From contig NZ_JACHHB010000003.1 in assembly GCF_014202575.1 (NCBI RefSeq), positions 187,246-251,245 on the forward strand: DNA of 64,000 bases. The letters are read 5' to 3'. The position numbers were made by a program, and so were the translations under genes. Source of the DNA: Texcoconibacillus texcoconensis. Its GTDB lineage: Bacteria > Bacillota > Bacilli > Bacillales > Salisediminibacteriaceae. The notes under the pieces are model-generated. The model had not been told where the DNA came from. It ran no database searches and was given only the letters and a program-made list of their open reading frames with translations. Below are positions 54,062 to 63,137 of the stretch, piece by piece (the stretch's first letter is position 1; each line of letters starts with the position of its first letter).

Positions 54062-55408
54062 ATGTCAAAACAGCCCGAACAATGGGCCTCAAAATTAGGA
54101 TTTATTTTAGCAGCTGCTGGATCGGCGATTGGTTTAGGTGCCATTTGGAAATTGCCTTTCACAGCAGGTGAAAATGGTGGAGGAGCCTTTTTTCTTGTCT
54201 TTGTACTTATGTTACTATTTCTAGGCTTACCTCTTCTTTTAGCCGAATTTACAATTGGTAGAAAAACACAACGTGAAGCGATCTCAGCTTACCGTACACT
54301 GGCCCCTGACTCAAATTGGCACTGGATTGGTAAACTCGGTGTTGGTGCTGCATTTTTACTTCTTTCCTTTTACAGCGTCGTCGGTGGGTGGATTGTTATT
54401 TACCTCGTACAAGCGATTTCTGGGCAATTCGTAGGCTTAGATAGTGAAGGCTTTGAAAACATGTTCGCCCAAGTTACACAAAATGGTTGGCTTGTGCTCA
54501 CTGCGCACTTTGTATTTATGATTATGACGATCCTCGTCGTCCAAGGCGGCATTCAAAAAGGAATCGAACGCTCAACTCGTTGGATGATGCCGACACTGTT
54601 CGTATTGTTTATCATCATTGTCATTCGCTCCGTTACCTTAGATGGAGCTATGGAAGGGATCGCTTTTTTCTTTTACCCTGACTTTAGCAATCTCGATGGG
54701 CAAACGATTCTATATGCATTAGGACAAGCATTCTTTTCCTTAAGTTTAGGGATTTCAGTCATGGTGACATACAGTTCTTATTTAAAAAAAGAAGAAGATT
54801 TACCCCGCTCTGCGATATCAATCGTTTCATTAACATTATTTATTTCGATTTTAGCAGGTCTTGCCATCTTCCCTGCCGTATTTTCGTTAGGATTTGAACC
54901 GACAGAAGGACCACCGTTAATTTTTATTGTCCTTCCAGCCGTTTTTAGTGAAATGGTTTTCGGGCAACTATTTTTCACATTATTTATCATCTTGTTATTG
55001 TTTGCTACTTTAACTTCAGCTTTCTCATTATTAGAGATTGTTGTAGCTTCAGTAACAAAAAATAATCCTGAGAAACGAAAGAAAGTAGCTTGGATCTGTG
55101 GTCTCCTTATTTTCACCCTCGGTATACCTTCAGCATTATCTGAAGGAATTCTGCCGACTTTACCAGTGATTGGTATGACTTTTTTTGGTGCCTCTGACTT
55201 TCTTGTCAGCAATATTTTATTACCAGTAGGTGCATTATTAATCGCGATTTTCACACCGTTGAAAATAAAAAAGGATGATTTGTTTACTGAAATTCAACAT
55301 GGTTCATCATTTAAAAGACGGACGTTTGAAATCTGGTATTTCCTATTAAAGTATATTGTTCCAGTCGCGATCCTACTCGCCTTCTTAAATGCGATCGGCA
55401 TCATCTAG
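54062..55408 (+). CDS. sodium-dependent transporter, NSS/SNF family
   Basis: 448 residues with about eleven to twelve membrane segments. The hallmark start SKLGFILAAAGSAIGLGAIWKLPF and GENGGGAFFLVF is the unwound helix 1 substrate/Na+ site region of LeuT-type symporters, followed by LLLAEFTIGRKTQ and FFSLSLGISVMVTYSSYL. Such proteins couple Na+ to uptake of amino acids or related solutes; the substrate is unknown. ATG 54062 follows AAGGAGG. Convergent with the helicase gene. Confidence 0.92.
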   Translation: MSKQPEQWASKLGFILAAAGSAIGLGAIWKLPFTAGENGGGAFFLVFVLMLLFLGLPLLLAEFTIGRKTQREAISAYRTLAPDSNWHWIGKLGVGAAFLLLSFYSVVGGWIVIYLVQAISGQFVGLDSEGFENMFAQVTQNGWLVLTAHFVFMIMTILVVQGGIQKGIERSTRWMMPTLFVLFIIIVIRSVTLDGAMEGIAFFFYPDFSNLDGQTILYALGQAFFSLSLGISVMVTYSSYLKKEEDLPRSAISIVSLTLFISILAGLAIFPAVFSLGFEPTEGPPLIFIVLPAVFSEMVFGQLFFTLFIILLLFATLTSAFSLLEIVVASVTKNNPEKRKKVAWICGLLIFTLGIPSALSEGILPTLPVIGMTFFGASDFLVSNILLPVGALLIAIFTPLKIKKDDLFTEIQHGSSFKRRTFEIWYFLLKYIVPVAILLAFLNAIGII

Positions 55409-55444
55409 ATAGTAACAACCGTCGACGAAACAAAATCATATATA

Positions 55445-55480
55445 AGACAGGTTCCTACTTTGAGGAGCCTGTCTTTTTTT
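55445..55480. terminator. terminator between NSS transporter and helicase genes
   Basis: AGACAGG-TTCCT / AGGAG-CCTGTCT stem followed by seven T on the plus strand. Confidence 0.88.
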
Positions 55481-55483
55481 AGT

Positions 55484-56617
55484 TTAAGCTTGTAGTTTTC
55501 CGTGTCGTAATTGGCGCTTTTCGATGGAAACGCCGCATCCTTTGCTTCTTTTTTTAATTAAGTCCACTTGTGTTTCATCACTTAAAGTGATGACAAGTCC
55601 TCGACGACCTACTCGGCCTGTCCTGCCGGCACGGTGAATATATGAGGTATTGCTTGTCGGTGGATCTAGGTTAATCACATAATCAACATCCGCAATATCC
55701 AATCCTCTAGCTGCTAATTCCGTTGCTACTAAAACATCCGCTTCCCCACCTCGGAAACGATCTATCGCCTGCTTGCGATCTTGTTTATCACTTACACCGA
55801 TCAAAGATACCGCTTTTACTTTTTTATAAGTAAGCTTGTCCACAGTCTCTTCGGCTTTTTCAATCGTCGAAGTAAATACGATCCCTTTTTGTTTATCCAT
55901 CGTTGCAATCAGCTGGCGAACCGTATCGATTTTCTTTCTTTTTTCACTTTCTACCCAAACATGATCAATCGATAACGGAATCTGTGTTTTTGCTTGAATG
56001 TGTAATGGATCAGGAATATTTTTTTCTAATGAACGAGCCAGTTCTGTAGGAAAAGTTGCTGAACAAAGGGCGTACTGCGCTTCTTTTCCTACACGCTGGG
56101 AAATTTTTGTCACAGTATGTTGCGACTTTTCGTCTTGTAACAATTGATCAGCTTCATCAATAACAACATACTGTGTTTGTTGTAATTTTAATTTTTTCTC
56201 TTCTGCAAGTGACAAGACGCGGTCCGGTGTTCCGAATACCACATGGGGCTTTTGCTTTTTCAAACGTTCTAATTGACGCTTTTTATTTCCGCTCCCTATG
56301 TATGAATGAACAACAAGTTCTGTTTTTTGACAAAGCGACTCTGCTACTGAATATAACTGCATGGCTAATTCGTTTGTCGGGGCAATGATGACCGCTGAAA
56401 AAGGTTTTGGATCTTGAATCACTTTCGTCAAAATCGGTAATAAAAATGCGAGTGACTTCCCTGATCCCGTTTCCGCTTCTATGATCAAGTCACTTCCTTC
56501 TAAATGCTTTGGAACCACTTTTTCTTGAATTGTTGTAGGTACAGTTATGCCTTCCGCTAGTACTTGTTGGATGAGCAAATCATCAACGTTTAAATCCTTA
56601 AAAGATGCTTCTTCCAT
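55484..56617 (-). CDS. DEAD-box RNA helicase
   Basis: ATP-dependent RNA helicase, 377 residues, a compact two-RecA-domain enzyme without the long C-terminal extension of CshA/DbpA, resembling YfmL. Motifs in order: Q-motif (TTIQEKVVP), AETGSGKS (I), PTNELA (Ia), GTPDR (Ib), DEAD (VVIDEADQLL), SAT (III), VATELAARGLD (V) and HRAGRTGR (VI). Likely acts in ribosome assembly or RNA turnover, by family. Separated from yugH by a 203-base gap containing a large hairpin. Confidence 0.94.
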   Translation of the reverse strand: MEEASFKDLNVDDLLIQQVLAEGITVPTTIQEKVVPKHLEGSDLIIEAETGSGKSLAFLLPILTKVIQDPKPFSAVIIAPTNELAMQLYSVAESLCQKTELVVHSYIGSGNKKRQLERLKKQKPHVVFGTPDRVLSLAEEKKLKLQQTQYVVIDEADQLLQDEKSQHTVTKISQRVGKEAQYALCSATFPTELARSLEKNIPDPLHIQAKTQIPLSIDHVWVESEKRKKIDTVRQLIATMDKQKGIVFTSTIEKAEETVDKLTYKKVKAVSLIGVSDKQDRKQAIDRFRGGEADVLVATELAARGLDIADVDYVINLDPPTSNTSYIHRAGRTGRVGRRGLVITLSDETQVDLIKKRSKGCGVSIEKRQLRHGKLQA

Positions 56618-56733
56618 CGTGATGTCCTCCCTTTTTAAAAAAACAATAAAAAAATTTGTAAATCATGTATATATTTACGCTCATGGGGCGATAATACTGA
56701 ATGTATACAATCTAGTATTCCCCCTGTATGGAG

Positions 56734-56816
56734 GGGCTGGCTGTTAAAAGTGTACTCCCTAACTGTACGTATTATACAGGTTACGTGCAGATAGGTACAT
56801 AACAAGCCAGCCTCTT
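56734..56816 (-). other. large stem-loop between yugH and the helicase gene
   Basis: GGGGCTGGCTGTT on one side and AACAAGCCAGCC on the other form a 12-bp stem with a ~55-nt loop; just after the yugH stop on the minus strand. It may end yugH transcription, but there is no T-run. Confidence 0.5.
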
Positions 56817-56820
56817 CTTA

Positions 56821-58008
56821 TTATGACTTGCTATTTCGATTTACAAATCGGTCTATACGTTCAACCGCTGTTTGTAATTGTTTCATTGATGAAGCATATG
56901 AACAACGGATATGGCCTTCTCCACCTTCGCCAAATACATGACCAGGAACAACAGCTACTTGCTCACCCTCTAATAATTTCTGTGCAAATTCTTCAGAGCC
57001 ATATCCTGTTTTTTTAATCGACGGAAAAGCATAGAAAGCACCACCAGGCTGATGACAATCTAAACCAATCTCGCGCATTGACGTAACAAAGAAATTTCGA
57101 CGCTGTTTGTACGTTTCGACCATTTCTTCAACCTCAACCAACCCTTCATTAAAACCAGCTAAAGCTGCATATTGCGCTGTAGAGGGCGCGCACATAATTG
57201 CATATTGATGAATTTTCAACATTGCTTGAGTAATGACAGAAGGCGCGCAAACATAGCCCATTCGCCATCCCGTCATCGCAAACGCTTTGGATAAACCAGA
57301 AATTAAGATCGTTCGCTCACGCATTCCATCAACACTAGCCATGGACGTATGCGCAGCATCATAGCTCAATTCAGCATAGATCTCATCACTAATGAGTAGG
57401 AGGTCATTTCGTTTGATAACATCACAAATCTCTTTCGATTCCTTTGCTGTTAATACAGTACCAGTAGGATTGTTAGGAAATGAGGTGAGCACCGCTTTTG
57501 TCTTTGGTGTTATCGCTTGTTCAATCGCTTCGGTCAACGGGACAAACCGGTTTTCTAGCGTCGTTTTAACTGGAATAGGTTTTCCACCAGCGAGCGTAAC
57601 AAGCGGAGCATAAGAAACAAAATTAGGTTCCACAATAATCACTTCGTCGCCTGGGTCAACGATCGAACGGATCGCTAAATCTAGTCCTTCACTTGCACCT
57701 ACAGTTACGATCATTTCTGTTTCAGGGTCATATTGAACATGGTATTTACGTTCAAAATAGGTAGCAATTTTCTCTCGTAGTTCATAAAGGCCTGCATTCG
57801 CTGTATAAGACGTTCTCCCCCGTTCTAACGAAGATACACCAGCCTCGCGAATAGCCCACGGAGTAGAGAAGTCTGGTTCTCCTACCCCAAGTGAGATGAC
57901 CCCTTCCATATTCGCTGCAAGGTCAAAAAACTTTCGGATCCCTGAGGGAGGAACACTTTTTACAGTTGTCGATAAACGTGATGTTAATGAAGATACGCTA
58001 TCAGTCAT
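56821..58008 (-). CDS. yugH: PLP-dependent aminotransferase YugH
   Basis: Class I/II aminotransferase of 395 residues. Conserved features: GVGEPDFSTP near 42-51, SYTANAGLYELR, SFPNNPTGTVL, DEIYAELSYD and the PLP lysine in SGLSKAFAMTGWRMGY, then the C-terminal arginine in IRCSYA. It is annotated PatA/aspartate-type in related bacilli; the amino donor is not determined. The start ATG overlaps the stop of the upstream AsnC-type regulator by four bases (ATGA), so the pair yugG-yugH is coupled. Confidence 0.93.
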   Translation of the reverse strand: MTDSVSSLTSRLSTTVKSVPPSGIRKFFDLAANMEGVISLGVGEPDFSTPWAIREAGVSSLERGRTSYTANAGLYELREKIATYFERKYHVQYDPETEMIVTVGASEGLDLAIRSIVDPGDEVIIVEPNFVSYAPLVTLAGGKPIPVKTTLENRFVPLTEAIEQAITPKTKAVLTSFPNNPTGTVLTAKESKEICDVIKRNDLLLISDEIYAELSYDAAHTSMASVDGMRERTILISGLSKAFAMTGWRMGYVCAPSVITQAMLKIHQYAIMCAPSTAQYAALAGFNEGLVEVEEMVETYKQRRNFFVTSMREIGLDCHQPGGAFYAFPSIKKTGYGSEEFAQKLLEGEQVAVVPGHVFGEGGEGHIRCSYASSMKQLQTAVERIDRFVNRNSKS

Positions 58009-58499
58009 GGTGACACCACCATACGATCGTCATCATCATTTTTTGAAAAAATTGCACCATCATGTTTATAGCGTTTTAGTTGAAAATGTGTTGTCGTTGA
58101 CTCCACAGAATCTAATGTTGAGAGTTTGTCTGAAACAAATCGAGCAACATCGGTTAATTTTGAGGCTTCAATGACTACCGACAAGTCATACGTACCTGAC
58201 ATAAGGTATAGCGCTTGCACTTCAGGAAAACGGACGATTCTATCAGCGATTTCATCAAATCCGACTCCTCGTTTCGGCGTTACTTTTACATCGATCATCG
58301 CCGTTACTTTTTCCTCTTCATCAATTTTCGTCCAATCAACAAGTGCTGCATAACGAACAATCACGTTTTCTTCTTCAAGACGTTCAATCATATTTGAAAC
58401 TTCATATTCTGGCATATCCAACATTTTTGCTAAAATGTCTACTGATTGTCGCCCATCTTTTTCGAGCAATTTCAATAATTCTTTCTCTTTTGTTTCCAC
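58005..58499 (-). CDS. yugG: Lrp/AsnC-family regulator YugG
   Basis: 164 residues: N-terminal helix-turn-helix (LLKLLEKDGRQSVDILAKMLDMPEYEVSNMIERLEEENVI) and C-terminal RAM/ASNC domain from about residue 70 (VTAMIDVKVTPKRGVGFDEIADRI ... ALYLMSGTYDLSVVIEAS). Such regulators form octamers and respond to amino acids. Coupled to the aminotransferase downstream, so the aminotransferase is a likely target; autoregulation is typical but unproven here. Confidence 0.93.
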   Translation of the reverse strand: METKEKELLKLLEKDGRQSVDILAKMLDMPEYEVSNMIERLEEENVIVRYAALVDWTKIDEEEKVTAMIDVKVTPKRGVGFDEIADRIVRFPEVQALYLMSGTYDLSVVIEASKLTDVARFVSDKLSTLDSVESTTTHFQLKRYKHDGAIFSKNDDDDRMVVSP

Positions 58500-58611
58500 T
58501 GTTACTCCCTCCTCTTTTCATCATCAGTATTCGTTTAAAATTAATTTCGATGTGAAACAATAGAAATATCATTTTGACATCTACTTCCCAATAAAAGGAC
58601 GGGGTGTTATC

Positions 58612-59193
58612 GTGTCGTTAAACAAAGACGAACCAAATTTACCTAATGATATCGACAAAAGCGCACTTATCTTCATTGATGTGATCAATGACTTCAATTT
58701 TGCTGATGGGTATGAATTATTACAGCACGCAATACCTATGGCAGAGCGTTTAGCAAAATTTAAGAAGATTGCGAAAGAACAAAACATACCTGTCATTTAT
58801 GTCAATGACCATTATGGTAATTGGCGATACGATTTTCGCACCCTTGTAAACCATTGTATGCGTAATGAAAGCCTAGGTAAAGAAGTCGTACAACAATTAT
58901 TACCTGAACATGGCGATTATCACATTTTAAAGCCACAATATTCCGGCTTTTTTTACACACCACTTGATTTATTACTCGATAATTTAAATGTTAATAAGCT
59001 CATTTTAACAGGGGTATCTGGAAATATGTGTGTGCAGTTTACTGCTAATGATGCTTACATGCGCGGTTATCATTTACATACCCCAAGCGATGCGATTGCC
59101 TCACGTCATGTAGAGGAAAATAATAAAGCCCTCCACCTCATGGAGAAAGTGTTAAAAGCAGATATATCTCCTCTATTCTATAATACGGAATAA
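58612..59193 (+). CDS. isochorismatase-family cysteine hydrolase
   Basis: 193 residues, from GTG 58612 behind AAAGGACGGGG. The catalytic triad of the family is recognisable: Asp in ALIFIDVINDF, Lys in HILKPQYSGFFYTP and Cys in LTGVSGNMCVQFTA. This family covers nicotinamidases, isochorismatases and other amidohydrolases; the residues around the cysteine do not single out one. Divergent from yugG and convergent with gapN. Confidence 0.88.
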   Translation: MSLNKDEPNLPNDIDKSALIFIDVINDFNFADGYELLQHAIPMAERLAKFKKIAKEQNIPVIYVNDHYGNWRYDFRTLVNHCMRNESLGKEVVQQLLPEHGDYHILKPQYSGFFYTPLDLLLDNLNVNKLILTGVSGNMCVQFTANDAYMRGYHLHTPSDAIASRHVEENNKALHLMEKVLKADISPLFYNTE

Positions 59194-59524
59194 CTCCTTT
59201 TTGCGTGTCCTATTCATACTAGACCACAAGAATGATTGCCGTTAATGTTACTTCTCCTCCTACCTCCCTTACATTCCCCTTTGATGAAAATGTATATATT
59301 ATCATTTGTCATCATCAGACAGAAGAATTCCTCTTCAATCGCAAGAAGGGCTTTAACCCCACGAAAAGGTAGGGTGAATGACGGTTTCGCGATAGCCAAA
59401 AAGAAACTCACACGGTATAATTGGAACATTCGTTCTCTTCGGGATCACCAAGTTTTTTGAGATTTACTCCGACATACATTACTGATGGACTTTACAGTAG
59501 GGGTACTTCTTTCAGTATAACGTT

Positions 59525-59563
59525 AAAAAAATGGGACGGTCTCTTTTAGGCCGTCCCATTTTA
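59525..59563. terminator. terminator between the hydrolase gene and gapN
   Basis: Perfect AAATGGGACGG / CCGTCCCATTT stem flanked by A and T runs. The 330 bases before it (59194-59524) show only short frames without ribosome sites; no gene supported. Confidence 0.88.
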
Positions 59564-59571
59564 ATATTCCA

Positions 59572-61017
59572 TTACATATTCATAACAATTACTTTATCAC
59601 GTAACATGGAAGAAATGCTTCGTCCAATTCCTTGAACACCTTGTCCTGAGTTTTTAACACCTAGAAATGGATAATGGTCTGGTCCGCGAGATGTTTTACC
59701 ATTAATTTGGACCGTCCCGACTTCTAATTTGTTTGCCAGCATCATCGCATCATCGATATTTTTCGTAAAGATACTTCCTTGGAGGCCATATTCATTCTCA
59801 TTCTCAAGTTCAATGGCTTCTAATGGATTACTGATGCGAATAATAGGTAATACAGGGCCAAATTGCTCTTCCCAAGCAATTCTCATATCCGTTGTTACAT
59901 TGTCAAGTAAAGTTGGATGTAAGAGGTTTCCTTGTCTTTCTCCTGTTGTAACTACTTTTGCCCCTTTATCCTTTGCATCAGCGATTAATTCTTCAACATA
60001 ATCAGCGGCGCCGTCATTAATCATTGGTGTAATTTGTGCATTCTCACTAGCTTTCCCAACTTTTAATGCTTCAACTTTCTCCTGTACTTTTTCAACAAGC
60101 TGATCTGCAACATCTTCCATAACGAGTACTCGTTTAATGGCAGTACAACGTTGCCCTGAGTAACTAAAAGCACCACCAACGATTTCTTTCGCTGCTTTAT
60201 CTAAATCCCCATCTGATAAAACGATAGCTGGATCTTTACCACCAAGCTCAAGAATCACACCGGCCATAGTTGCCTTTTCACTAATACGTTGTCCTGTTTC
60301 CGTTCCTCCTGTAAAGGATATTAAATCAATTGTAGGATGTTGGACAACAAAGTCACCAATTTCAGATCCACGACCCGTGACGACATTTAATACGCCTTCA
60401 GGTAAACCTGCATTTACAAGAGCTTCCACCATTTGCATTCCACTTACTGCGCCTTGCGTAGCAGGTTTAAATACAACACCGTTCCCTGCAATCAACGCTG
60501 GTGCAATTTTAGCCGCTGCAAGGTTTACAGGGTAATTAAATGGGGAAATCGCTAAAACCACACCATGAGGTACTTTCTTGATCATAGCTAGCTGCTCTTT
60601 ATCTCCCCCCGGAAAACCATCACCTTGCATAAGTTCTCCATTTACTCTTAAACCATCTTCTGCTGTGTGACGAATTAGCTCAGCAGTTCTAATTACTTCT
60701 CCTCTTGCAGATGAAAAAGCTTTTCCAACTTCATGTTGTATCGTTTCACCGATTTCATCAGCGCGTTTTTCTAATTCATCCGCCCAACGATGAAGTAAAT
60801 TCACACGTTCATGTACGTTTTTATTTTCCCAATGCGCCTGCGCTTCTTTTACAGATGCGATGGCTTCGTTTACTTCATTTTGGGTCATTGCTTGAACTTG
60901 TCCAACCATTTGCTCATCGTCAGGCGAGTAGATTTCGATTGTTCTTCCTGATTCACTCTGTTTCCATTCATTATTGAATAAAAATCCAAATCGTTTGTCT
61001 TCATGTTGAATCGTCAT
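59572..61017 (-). CDS. gapN: non-phosphorylating NADP-dependent glyceraldehyde-3-phosphate dehydrogenase
   Basis: Aldehyde dehydrogenase superfamily, 481 residues; oxidises glyceraldehyde-3-phosphate directly to 3-phosphoglycerate, yielding NADPH and bypassing ATP formation. Features: AISPFNYPVNLAAAKIAPAL (cofactor region), ELGGKDPAIV (general-base Glu), SYSGQRCTAIKR (catalytic Cys) and the GapN-typical QINGKTSRGPDHYPFLGVKNSG near the C-terminus. ATG 61017 follows TAGGAGTG; the frame to 61068 has no site. Exact substrate is inferred from that C-terminal block. Confidence 0.9.
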   Translation of the reverse strand: MTIQHEDKRFGFLFNNEWKQSESGRTIEIYSPDDEQMVGQVQAMTQNEVNEAIASVKEAQAHWENKNVHERVNLLHRWADELEKRADEIGETIQHEVGKAFSSARGEVIRTAELIRHTAEDGLRVNGELMQGDGFPGGDKEQLAMIKKVPHGVVLAISPFNYPVNLAAAKIAPALIAGNGVVFKPATQGAVSGMQMVEALVNAGLPEGVLNVVTGRGSEIGDFVVQHPTIDLISFTGGTETGQRISEKATMAGVILELGGKDPAIVLSDGDLDKAAKEIVGGAFSYSGQRCTAIKRVLVMEDVADQLVEKVQEKVEALKVGKASENAQITPMINDGAADYVEELIADAKDKGAKVVTTGERQGNLLHPTLLDNVTTDMRIAWEEQFGPVLPIIRISNPLEAIELENENEYGLQGSIFTKNIDDAMMLANKLEVGTVQINGKTSRGPDHYPFLGVKNSGQGVQGIGRSISSMLRDKVIVMNM

Positions 61018-61462
61018 TACTGATACACTCCTATCAGGTGTTTTTTCCATGCAGTCGTACTCATTCATCTAGGTGAGTAACGACGATTTCCATGGTGATA
61101 ATTTATTTAAACATTTGAAAACCCTTACGTACAAGAATAATGCTCGACTTTTTCACTTATATTGTTCACTTGTTAAAACCGTCTATTCAAGCGATCATAT
61201 GAATTAATTGTTCAACAATCTTCATTTACGAACCCTTAAAAGTATCGGATGGATATTAAGACCCTCATTACCGTTATAAGTCTTATTTTGGTTATGAAAA
61301 GCCGCTGAACTATTCTTTTTCATGATTGAAGAGGACTTAGTCGAGTCATTGTAAAATTACGCCCTGATTAAAGGTAAGGTTGTTTTCTAAAAGATTATTG
61401 CATGTTAAGAATTAGTTCACATTAAAAACAATGTTTACGAAAATAGCCAGAGATAATAAAAA

Positions 61463-61490
61463 AAAACTGACATTTTAGTCAGTTTTTTTA
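61463..61490 (-). terminator. terminator of the rRNA-tRNA operon
   Basis: AAAAACTGAC / GTCAGTTTTT stem with an ATTTTA loop, long T-runs; about 110 bases beyond the last tRNA. Between it and gapN (61018-61460) I see no gene. Confidence 0.88.
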
Positions 61491-61597
61491 TTAATAATCA
61501 TCTTATATACAAATTAAATACACAATATTGGTTATACTTTTCAAGTACACAGCCCCATCTTACTATGAAGCTTATTCGAGTAATTTCGGTGGTATTT

Positions 61598-61674
<77 letters not shown>

Positions 61675-61687
61675 GCGTTATGAAAGT

Positions 61688-61827
61688 TTATGGATGATGT
61701 TCTTGCTTCGAGGTCCTATGACTGTCTCTTCCTCTGAAAGCTTCTCATTGAAGTTTATGCGTCGAGACAACTCGATGTGTTTCAGCGTGGTTTTGCTCGT
61801 TGCTCCACCCCGCGGCGTTATGAAAGT
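61688..61827 (-). repeat. tRNA-associated element, copy A (tRNA-fMet)
   Basis: A 113-bp insert (61688-61800) followed by a second copy (61801-61827) of the 27 bp at 61661-61687, which are the first 14 bases of tRNA-fMet plus leader. The insert carries, on the plus strand, GCTTCGAGGTC (61705-61715), TGTCTCTTCCTCT (61723-61735), ATGCGTCGAGACAACTCG (61757-61774) and ends GCTCGT exactly at the repeat. Shared with copies B and C. Confidence 0.85.
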
Positions 61828-61925
61828 GTTCGCATGTTTCGTTTACTTTGATGTTAAACTTCAAATGCTCTTTAGTATATATTTTTACCTAAATATAAAA
61901 ATGTATACATGCAATTAAATAAAAA

Positions 61926-62001
61926 TGGTGAGCCATGAAGGATTCGAACCTTCGACCCTCTGATTAAAAGTCAGATGCTCTGCCAGCTGAGCTAATGGCT
62001 C
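61926..62001 (-). tRNA. tRNA-Lys (TTT)
   Basis: Minus strand GAGCCATTAGCTCAGCTGGC, anticodon loop CTTTTAA, GGTTCGAATCC T-arm, encoded CCA. Confidence 0.97.
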
Positions 62002-62013
62002 GTTGTATTTTCA

Positions 62014-62173
62014 GTGTAGATGAATCATGTTGATTACGGACGATGCTTTGCTTCGAGGTCTGCCTGTCTCTTCCTCTATTTGCTTTTTCTTTGTAGTAAA
62101 TGCGTCGAGACAACTCGATGACTCTTCTTGGTCGCATCGCTCGTAGCTGAGCTAATGGCTCGTTGTGTTTTCA
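62014..62173 (-). repeat. tRNA-associated element, copy B (tRNA-Lys)
   Basis: A 131-bp insert (62014-62144) followed at 62145-62173 by a copy (one mismatch in 29 bp) of 61985-62013, the 5' part of tRNA-Lys plus leader. Same conserved blocks: GCTTCGAGGTC (62050-62060), TGTCTCTTCCTCT (62065-62077), ATGCGTCGAGACAACTCG (62100-62117), terminal GCTCGT. Confidence 0.85.
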
Positions 62174-62194
62174 TTTCTGATCTAAAGGATGTCA

Positions 62195-62269
62195 TGGTGA
62201 CCCGTAGGGGATTCGAACCCCTGTTACCGCCGTGAAAGGGCGGTGTCTTAACCACTTGACCAACGGGCC
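62195..62269 (-). tRNA. tRNA-Glu (TTC)
   Basis: Minus strand GGCCCGTTGGTCAAGTGG, anticodon loop CTTTCAC, GGTTCGAATCC, CCA. Confidence 0.96.
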
Positions 62270-62292
62270 ATTTATATTTGAATAAATTATAA

Positions 62293-62383
62293 TGGCGGAG
62301 AAGGAGGGATTTGAACCCTCGCGCCGCTCTCGCGACCTACACCCTTAGCAGGGGCGCCCCTTCAGCCACTTGGGTACTTCTCC
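62293..62383 (-). tRNA. tRNA-Ser (GCT)
   Basis: Minus strand GGAGAAGTACCCAAGTGGC, anticodon loop CTGCTAA, long variable arm, CCA. 91 bases. Confidence 0.96.
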
Positions 62384-62387
62384 ATTA

Positions 62388-62462
62388 TGGCTCCACAGGC
62401 AGGATTCGAACCTGCGACCCATCGGTTAACAGCCGATTGCTCTACCACTGAGCTACTGTGGA
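62388..62462 (-). tRNA. tRNA-Asn (GTT)
   Basis: Minus strand TCCACAGTAGCTCAGTGG, anticodon loop CTGTTAA, GGTTCGAATCC, CCA. Confidence 0.96.
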
Positions 62463-62465
62463 ATA

Positions 62466-62542
62466 TGGTGGGCCTGAGTGGACTTGAACCACCGACCTCA
62501 CGCTTATCAGGCGTGCGCTCTGACCAACTGAGCTACAGGCCC
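62466..62542 (-). tRNA. tRNA-Ile (GAT)
   Basis: Minus strand GGGCCTGTAGCTCAGTTGG, anticodon loop CTGATAA, GGTTCAAGTCC, CCA. Confidence 0.96.
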
Positions 62543-62546
62543 ATAA

Positions 62547-62620
62547 TGGAGCGGGTGATGGGAATCGAACCCACGACATCAGCTTGGAAGGCTGAGGTTT
62601 TACCACTAAACTACACCCGC
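62547..62620 (-). tRNA. tRNA-Gly (TCC)
   Basis: Minus strand GCGGGTGTAGTTTAGTGG, anticodon loop CTTCCAA, GGTTCGATTCC, CCA. Confidence 0.96.
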
Positions 62621-62621
62621 A

Positions 62622-62784
62622 AATGATTTTTCGATTTAACTTCGTTCTTCTATTCATATTGGCCTTCTTCATGTCTCTTCCTCTGCTTGATAGTGCTTAG
62701 AGGTTCAATGCGTCGAGACAACTCGTAGCTTCCTCAGTGAAGTTTCGCTCGTGGCTGAGGTTTTACCACTAAACTACACCCGCA
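62622..62784 (-). repeat. tRNA-associated element, copy C (tRNA-Gly)
   Basis: A 131-bp insert (62622-62752) followed at 62753-62784 by an exact 32-bp copy of 62590-62621, i.e. the 5' 31 bases of tRNA-Gly(TCC) plus one leader base. Contains TGTCTCTTCCTCT (62672-62684), ATGCGTCGAGACAACTCG minus its last two variable flanks (62708-62725) and terminal GCTCGT; the GCTTCGAGGTC block is absent. Confidence 0.85.
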
Positions 62785-62801
62785 TAAAATGAAGTTTTTA
62801 A

Positions 62802-62876
62802 TGGAGCGGAAGACGGGATTCGAACCCGCGACCCCCACCTTGGCAAGGTGGTGTTCTACCGCTGAACTACTTCCGC
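62802..62876 (-). tRNA. tRNA-Gly (GCC)
   Basis: Minus strand GCGGAAGTAGTTCAGCGG, anticodon loop TTGCCAA, GGTTCGAATCC, CCA. Confidence 0.96.
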
Positions 62877-62884
62877 GATTAAAA

Positions 62885-62959
62885 TGGCTGGGCTAGCAGG
62901 ATTCGAACCTGCGAATCACGGAATCAAAATCCGTTGCCTTACCGCTTGGCTATAGCCCA
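62885..62959 (-). tRNA. tRNA-Gln (TTG)
   Basis: Minus strand TGGGCTATAGCCAAGCGG, anticodon loop TTTTGAT, GGTTCGAATCC, CCA. Confidence 0.96.
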
Positions 62960-62965
62960 ATAAAA

Positions 62966-63043
62966 TGGGGCGACTGATGGGATTCGAACCCACGAGTGCC
63001 GGAGCCACAATCCGGTGCGTTAACCGACTTCGCCACAGCCGCC
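62966..63043 (-). tRNA. tRNA-His (GTG)
   Basis: Minus strand GGCGGCTGTGGCGAAGTCGG, including the extra 5' G, anticodon loop TTGTGGC, GGTTCGAATCC, CCA. Confidence 0.95.
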
Positions 63044-63049
63044 ATGATA

Positions 63050-63123
63050 TGGCAGGGGTAGTAGGAATCGAACCCACATCAGAGGTTTTGGAGACCCCTG
63101 TTTTGCCATTAAACTATACCCCT
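63050..63123 (-). tRNA. tRNA-Trp (CCA)
   Basis: Minus strand AGGGGTATAGTTTAATGG, anticodon loop TCTCCAAAA, GGTTCGATTCC, CCA. Confidence 0.96.
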
Positions 63124-63137
63124 ATGAAATAAATGAA

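Noticed and set aside
59214..59460. Overlapping frames in both strands between the hydrolase gene and gapN
   Set aside because: No ribosome site or family signal on either strand; looks like non-coding sequence.
62387..62626. Open frame with Gly-Phe-Glu-Pro repeats on the plus strand across tRNA genes
   Set aside because: It is the antisense of several tRNA genes; such frames (GFEPAT-type) are well-known artefacts of tRNA clusters.
61688..62784. Ordinary tRNA pseudogenes left by tandem duplication alone
   Set aside because: The truncated copies stop at equivalent points and are followed each time by the same conserved element, which plain duplication would not produce.
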